Source: CBDUVZ01 sp965370805 (GTDB lineage Bacteria; Hydrothermota; Tepidihabitantia; Tepidihabitantales; Tepidihabitantaceae). Taken from it: DNA of 10,080 nucleotides. The stretch lies in NCBI GenBank assembly GCA_965370805.1, contig CBDUVZ010000111.1:1-10080 (forward strand), read 5' to 3'. Below, piece after piece: positions 6,313 to 10,080 of this stretch. The notes below the pieces were generated by a model, which did not search any database, was not told the DNA's origin, and saw only the letters and a list, made by a program, of their open reading frames with translations. Within the stretch, counting starts at the first letter, position 1. Each line of letters starts with the position of its first letter. The translations under genes were made by a program, and so were the position numbers.

Positions 6313-7398
6313 GTGAAGAGAGCCGTTCTGGCCGTGACCGTTGCCTGTCTGCTGCTGCCGCTGGCGGCGCAGGCGAAGTTCACGTTGGGAGATGACGGCG
6401 GTCCCAACTTGTCAATTTCCGGTCAGTTGAAATTCGTCGCCGAAACCCAGACATTCTACTTGGACTACGAAGGGGAACCTCTCGAGAGCGAACCCGCATT
6501 CAGCTTCTACCACAGCGCTGCGAGCCTGTTCCTCACCGGCAACACGTGGTCGTGGCTCGAGTACATGTTCCATCATTCGTTCGTCATGGGGAGGTACCAG
6601 CTATACGAGTGCTACGTCAAGGTCAAGCAGGCAGACAACTACTCCGTCACGCTTGGACAGTCGAAGGCACCGTTCGGTCGGGTCTATAACTCGTCCGGCT
6701 CGAAGTTGATGTTCAAGGGCCGGAACCAGATAACGAGGTTCAGTCCGAAGTATCAGATCGGCGTGGCCCCGGGGTTGAACCTGTTCGACAGCAAGGTTGC
6801 GCTCAATGCCGGGGTGTTCAACGGCAAAGGGAAGAACGTTCCGCTCAATACCGACCCGAACGTGATGGTGGCCGCGGACTTGACGATTGCCCCGTTCGGC
6901 CCGGTTCCGATGGAGGAGTCGGCGCACCGCGGGTTCGGCAGTCCGGTGTTCGCCGTGGTGCCCGGGATCTACGTGAACACAGTCCAGGAGGTAGCCAGGG
7001 TCGACACGCTCGGGCAGCCGCTGGAGTACGCGGACGTCACCACGACCAGCTACGGTGCGTGCGCGGCGCTACGGTTCGACTATCTGGTGTTCGACGCCGG
7101 TTATTACATGAAGGACGTGGATGACCCGAGACTGGACACGGTCGTGAGTTCCACCGGATTCACGGTTCAGGCCGGCTATGCGGTCGGCGGCAAGCTGGAA
7201 CCGATTGCCCGGTTCACCTCGATTGATCCGAATTCGGGAAACGGGAACGATGAGGTCACGGCAATCGAAGCCGGGTTCAACTACTACTTCAAGAGTTACA
7301 ACTCACGGCTGGGGCTGAACTACCTGAACGAGTCGACGTCCGGCACCGACGCGACGGCGAAGTCGGTTGTCAAGTTGTACTACCAGTTCCTCTACTAG
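6313..7398 (+). CDS. outer-membrane porin (phosphate-selective porin O/P-like beta-barrel)
   Basis: The product is predicted to form a beta-barrel channel in the outer membrane. I place the start at GTG 6313 because AAAGGAGG (6301-6308) sits 4 bases upstream and this start puts a classic signal peptide first: MKR, a hydrophobic core, then LAAQA with cleavage before Lys22. Starting at the upstream in-frame codons at 6250 or 6265 would bury that signal. The 361-aa precursor shows alternating polar/aromatic beta-strand pattern throughout, for example ISGQLKFVAETQTFYLDY. The YSVTLGQSKAPFGR segment matches the GKxKxPFG region, and NAGVFNGKGKN the GVFNGxGxN region, of the OprO/OprP type. The last strand VVKLYYQFLY ends in an aromatic residue, the signal for barrel assembly. 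Substrate is not predictable: porins of this group are not all phosphate-selective. GC is high (41 of 60 at 7021-7080), unlike the upstream cluster. A strong hairpin follows the stop, so it is probably monocistronic. Confidence 0.83.
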   Translation: MKRAVLAVTVACLLLPLAAQAKFTLGDDGGPNLSISGQLKFVAETQTFYLDYEGEPLESEPAFSFYHSAASLFLTGNTWSWLEYMFHHSFVMGRYQLYECYVKVKQADNYSVTLGQSKAPFGRVYNSSGSKLMFKGRNQITRFSPKYQIGVAPGLNLFDSKVALNAGVFNGKGKNVPLNTDPNVMVAADLTIAPFGPVPMEESAHRGFGSPVFAVVPGIYVNTVQEVARVDTLGQPLEYADVTTTSYGACAALRFDYLVFDAGYYMKDVDDPRLDTVVSSTGFTVQAGYAVGGKLEPIARFTSIDPNSGNGNDEVTAIEAGFNYYFKSYNSRLGLNYLNESTSGTDATAKSVVKLYYQFLY

Positions 7399-7413
7399 CC
7401 GGAAATCCCGGCG

Positions 7414-7450
7414 AGAGCAAGCGGCAGGGGTTTCCCCTGCCGCTTGCTCT
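7414..7450. terminator. perfect 17-bp hairpin after the porin gene, probable terminator
   Basis: AGAGCAAGCGGCAGGGG (7414-7430) is followed by a TTT loop and its exact reverse complement CCCCTGCCGCTTGCTCT (7434-7450). It starts 16 bases after the porin stop and lies between two separately promoted genes, as a terminator should. There is no T-tract on either side (GACCGGCC follows), so it is not a textbook intrinsic terminator. It may act as a stem-only terminator or as a 3'-end stabiliser of the porin mRNA. Confidence 0.6.
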
Positions 7451-7461
7451 GACCGGCCAAC

Positions 7462-7490
7462 TTGACATCAGGCCGGTTTCAGGCGATAGT
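7462..7490 (+). promoter_or_regulatory. candidate sigma70-type promoter of the MutL-family gene
   Basis: A consensus TTGACA (7462-7467) is separated by exactly 17 bases from GATAGT (7485-7490, 4 of 6 to TATAAT). It begins just after the hairpin that closes the porin gene. A caution: the expected transcription start near 7497 would fall inside the ribosome binding site GGAGGA (7496-7501), leaving a leader of only about 13 bases. Confidence 0.45.
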
Positions 7491-7509
7491 CACCCGGAGG
7501 ACCCAACCA

Positions 7510-10080
7510 ATGGCAGCCACTAGATTCCCGTCCCGACCCACCGAGTTCTGCATTACCGACGTCGGCAGCACGACGACCAAAGCGATTCTGTTCCTGAAGC
7601 AGGGAAAAGAATGGCGGTTTTTCCGCGAGGAGGCACCGACAACGGTCGAGAAACCGCACGAAGACGTCGCGGTCGGGGTAATCGGTGCAATCCGGGCACT
7701 GGAGCGGAAATCGGGACGGACCCTGCTCGACGCCGGCGGACCGGCGGTGCCTTTTCTCTCGACGTCGAGCGCGGGCGGCGGGCTGGCGATGGTGGTCGCC
7801 GGGCTGGTGAAGGACATCACTGCCGAGACCGCGGACCGGGTCGCACTCGGTGCGGGCGCAATCGTGCTCGACGTGCTGGCGATGGATGACGGGCGGACCC
7901 CGTACTACAAGATCGAGGAGTTGAGACGGCTGCGGCCGGATATGGTGCTGCTGGCCGGCGGGTTTGATGGGAATGCAATCAGCGGGCCGGTGTACCTGGC
8001 CGAGCTGATTCTGGAATCAGGGCTGCACCCGAAGCTGAATCCGGACGCGAAGTTGGCGGTGATTTACGCGGGCAACGTCAATGCCGGCGAGTACGTGCGG
8101 CGGGCGTTTTCCGACCGGTACGCGTTCTGCCCGGTGGCGAACATCCGGCCCGAAGGGAACCGCGAGAACCTGGAGCCGGCCCGCAAGGCGATTCACGACC
8201 TGTTCATGAACCACGTGATGTCTCAGGCGCCGGGGTACGAGCGGCTGAAGTCCTGGGTTTGCGCTCCGATTGAACCGACTCCGGCCGCGTTCGGGAAAAT
8301 CCTGGGCCTGGTATCCCGGGACCTTGACAAGACAATCCTGGCAGTCGATATCGGTGGCGCCACTACCGACGTGTTCACCGCGACCCGGGGCCGGGTGTTC
8401 CGGACCGTCAGCGCCAACCTGGGGATGAGCTACAGCATCCTGAATGTGGCAGAACTGGGCGGCGTCGATGCAATCAGGAAGCTGCACCATTCCGACCTGA
8501 CCGAGACGGAACTGTGGAACCGGATCGGGAACAAGTATATCAACCCGACCCGGCTGGCCGCCACGCATGATGAGATGACGACCGAGTGGGCCGCAGCCTC
8601 GATTGCGATTCGCGAGGCGGTCGCCGGGCACCTGAAGGTAATGCGGGGCGCGGCCGGGGAACCGGCATCAACCCGGCCGGAGTTGGACAACCTGCTGCGT
8701 GGAATGAAGCGGGACTGGAAGCGGGAACTCCAGCCGGAAGAGAAACCGGAACTGGTGCTTGAGGATTACGACCTGGTTATCGGCAGTGGCGGAATACTCT
8801 CCCATTCGCCACGCGCGGCAGCCGCGATGATGTTGCTTGACGCGCTCCAGCCCCGGGGTGTCGTCGAACTGGCAGTCGACAGCGCGTTCATGTTCCCGCA
8901 CCTCGGGGTGCTGGCCGAAGTGAACCCCGAGCTTGCCCGCAAGTTGTTCTACGAACTCGGGATTGTGAGACTGGGAACCGTCCTCGGACCGGGTCGGGAA
9001 GACGCGGCGAGCCCGCGCCTCGCGGGCACGACCAGCCACGGGCGGGAGATTGCGGAGAAAACAGAGCCGGGAGAAGTGAAGCTGGTTCCGCTCGCCGACG
9101 GCGAGAGCCTGAAGGTGAAACGCGAGGCCGAAGAAACCGGGCAGGAAATCGAGCTCAGCGGCGGGGAGTGCGGTTTGATTCTCGATGCCCGGGCAAGACC
9201 GATTGAAGCCGGCGCCGGCACCATGCTGCCCGCGGAGTATGTCCCGCCGGGCCGTGAGACCGAGCCGGAACGCGAAGAATCCGTGCAGCGGGGCGAAATC
9301 AGGATGAGAAGGGAGCTGGCGATTCCGGGCGAGGTGTTCGTCAGGAACGGGGACCGGGTCGGACCCGATACCCTGGTCGGGCGGAGCGTCCGGCAGTTCC
9401 TGCGACCGTTCTTCGTGGACGTCGCCAGGGGGCTGGAAGTGGAGCCCGGGGAACTGAAGCAGCATCTGGTAAAGAAAGTGGGTGACGAAATCGAACAGGG
9501 GGATATCGTCGCCCGGAAGAAACGGCGGTGGGGTCCGGCAAAGACCTTCCGGTCACCGGTGGCCGGCCGGATTGAGAAAGTACTGGAAACCGGGGTAATC
9601 GTGGTGCGGGAGAAACCGGAGCATGCCCGGGAACTGACCGCGGTCAAAGTCGCGGAAGCGATGAAAGTGGAGCCGCGTGAACTCAGACCGTACCTCAAGG
9701 TCGAAGTCGGCCAGGAAGTGGACCGGGGACAATGGCTTGCCGCGCGAGTCGGTGCCGGACTCCGGTTCTGCGCATCACCGGTCCGGGGCAAGGTCAACCG
9801 GATTGATTTCCATTTCGGGATGGTGATGATCGAGCCGCTGCTCGAAGAGAAGGAAGTCTACGCCTGGCTGCCCGGAACTGTCGAGGAAGTTACCGACAAG
9901 GGCTGCGTGGTGAAAAACAACGGAGTCGTTGTCCGGGGCGTCTGGGGCCGGGGTGGTGAGGCGCACGGGCAACTGAGCTTCGGTGATGCCGCGGCCGGGA
10001 AGGTAATGGTCAGGCAGTTCGTAGCGGCCGATGAACTCGTCCGGCTGCGCGAGAAAGGAGCGGCCGGACTGGTAACCGGC
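7510..10080 (+). CDS. MutL/GlmL-family protein (mutase-associated ASKHA ATPase-like) with long C-terminal extension; 3' end outside the window
   Basis: MutL proteins accompany adenosylcobalamin-dependent amino acid mutases (glutamate mutase, ornithine aminomutase) and are thought to act as chaperones or reactivators. The actin/Hsp70-like core is clear: phosphate-1 loop DVGSTTTK (17-24), STSSAGGGLAMVVAGLV near 85-100, LLAGGFDGN (147-155), phosphate-2 loop DIGGATTD (280-287), and an adenosine-type GSGG (425-428) followed by LLDALQPRGVVEL. ATG 7510 has GGAGGA (7496-7501) at 8-base spacing. The frame stays open to the window end, giving at least 857 residues, whereas the MutL proteins I know are roughly 450-600. 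The extra part from about residue 600 is beta-rich, with GDxVxxGxxxA and SPVxGxV patterns typical of barrel-sandwich (biotinyl/lipoyl-like) folds, and includes an internal duplication. No mutase subunit lies upstream; downstream is unseen. It is unrelated to the DNA mismatch repair protein MutL. Confidence 0.88.
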   Translation, partial: MAATRFPSRPTEFCITDVGSTTTKAILFLKQGKEWRFFREEAPTTVEKPHEDVAVGVIGAIRALERKSGRTLLDAGGPAVPFLSTSSAGGGLAMVVAGLVKDITAETADRVALGAGAIVLDVLAMDDGRTPYYKIEELRRLRPDMVLLAGGFDGNAISGPVYLAELILESGLHPKLNPDAKLAVIYAGNVNAGEYVRRAFSDRYAFCPVANIRPEGNRENLEPARKAIHDLFMNHVMSQAPGYERLKSWVCAPIEPTPAAFGKILGLVSRDLDKTILAVDIGGATTDVFTATRGRVFRTVSANLGMSYSILNVAELGGVDAIRKLHHSDLTETELWNRIGNKYINPTRLAATHDEMTTEWAAASIAIREAVAGHLKVMRGAAGEPASTRPELDNLLRGMKRDWKRELQPEEKPELVLEDYDLVIGSGGILSHSPRAAAAMMLLDALQPRGVVELAVDSAFMFPHLGVLAEVNPELARKLFYELGIVRLGTVLGPGREDAASPRLAGTTSHGREIAEKTEPGEVKLVPLADGESLKVKREAEETGQEIELSGGECGLILDARARPIEAGAGTMLPAEYVPPGRETEPEREESVQRGEIRMRRELAIPGEVFVRNGDRVGPDTLVGRSVRQFLRPFFVDVARGLEVEPGELKQHLVKKVGDEIEQGDIVARKKRRWGPAKTFRSPVAGRIEKVLETGVIVVREKPEHARELTAVKVAEAMKVEPRELRPYLKVEVGQEVDRGQWLAARVGAGLRFCASPVRGKVNRIDFHFGMVMIEPLLEEKEVYAWLPGTVEEVTDKGCVVKNNGVVVRGVWGRGGEAHGQLSFGDAAAGKVMVRQFVAADELVRLREKGAAGLVTG
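9418..9834 (+). repeat. internal duplication within the MutL-family protein (two ~64-residue units)
   Basis: Protein residues 637-701 (9418-9612) and 713-775 (9646-9834) align with a 76-residue period. Shared features in order are VA, VEPxEL, VGxE, a Gly, an Ala, SPVxG and a hydrophobic strand ending in Glu (VEPGELKQHL against VEPRELRPYL, RSPVAGRI against ASPVRGKV). The pattern GDEIEQGDIVA / GQEVDRGQWLA followed by SPVxG and a hydrophobic strand is what two barrel-sandwich hybrid units would look like. The two copies have diverged at the DNA level, so the duplication is old. Confidence 0.7.

Noticed and set aside
8668..9797. Long minus-strand frames of 265 and 282 codons opposite the MutL gene (also 204 codons at 8017-8631)
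   Set aside because: They are antisense shadows of a GC-rich gene. Their translations are low-complexity (Arg, Pro, Ser-rich), while the + strand frame carries clear MutL motifs throughout.
1..10080. CRISPR arrays, tRNA or rRNA genes, attachment sites
   Set aside because: Read through on both strands without finding regularly spaced direct repeats, cloverleaf-like segments with the conserved T-loop sequence, or rRNA-like blocks.

Overview
The window looks like a piece of chromosome from a Gram-negative-type (two-membrane) bacterium. It encodes a predicted lipoprotein with a lipobox, an outer-membrane beta-barrel with a signal peptide and an aromatic C-terminus, and binding-protein-dependent transport genes. 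GC is fairly high overall (60-base samples in the flanking genes are near 68-70%). A MutL-type protein of the glutamate/ornithine mutase accessory family suggests a fermentative or anaerobic lifestyle. An uncultured lineage such as candidate division WOR-3 is conceivable, but nothing here proves a taxon. All convincing genes lie on the + strand; long minus-strand frames over the GC-rich genes are shadows.

Layout. (1) 1-617 is the C-terminal part of an ISNCY-type DDE transposase cut by the window edge, followed at about 655-705 by spaced short repeats that probably mark the right end of the element. (2) 706-1053 is non-coding and ends in a good promoter and ribosome binding site. (3) 1054-6099 is a five-gene same-strand cluster: periplasmic binding lipoprotein, inner-membrane permease and ArtP-like ATPase (a complete polar amino acid ABC importer), then a 412-aa membrane-anchored protein of unknown function, then a 472-aa protein that looks like a terpenoid-cyclase-type alpha/alpha toroid without the catalytic DxDD motif. 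The first four genes are tightly packed (gaps of 36, 2 and 2 bases); the fifth follows after 80 bases. (4) 6100-6312 holds an 8-bp hairpin and a candidate promoter. (5) 6313-7398 is an outer-membrane porin, closed by a perfect 17-bp hairpin. (6) 7510 to the window end is a very long MutL-family protein (at least 857 codons), with an ASKHA-fold N-terminal half and a C-terminal extension containing an internal duplication.

How the genes may work together. The binding protein, permease and ATPase should form one amino acid importer. The two following genes are not standard importer parts; their position suggests either an accessory or sensory role tied to transport, or a separate two-gene module read through from the transporter promoter. 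Base composition is lower in 1054-6099 (42-57% GC in sampled lines) than in the transposase, porin and MutL genes (68-70%), which, with the adjacent insertion sequence, suggests the five-gene block was acquired as a unit.

The most interesting items are the transporter-plus-orphans cluster, the toroid protein, and the duplicated C-terminal extension of MutL.
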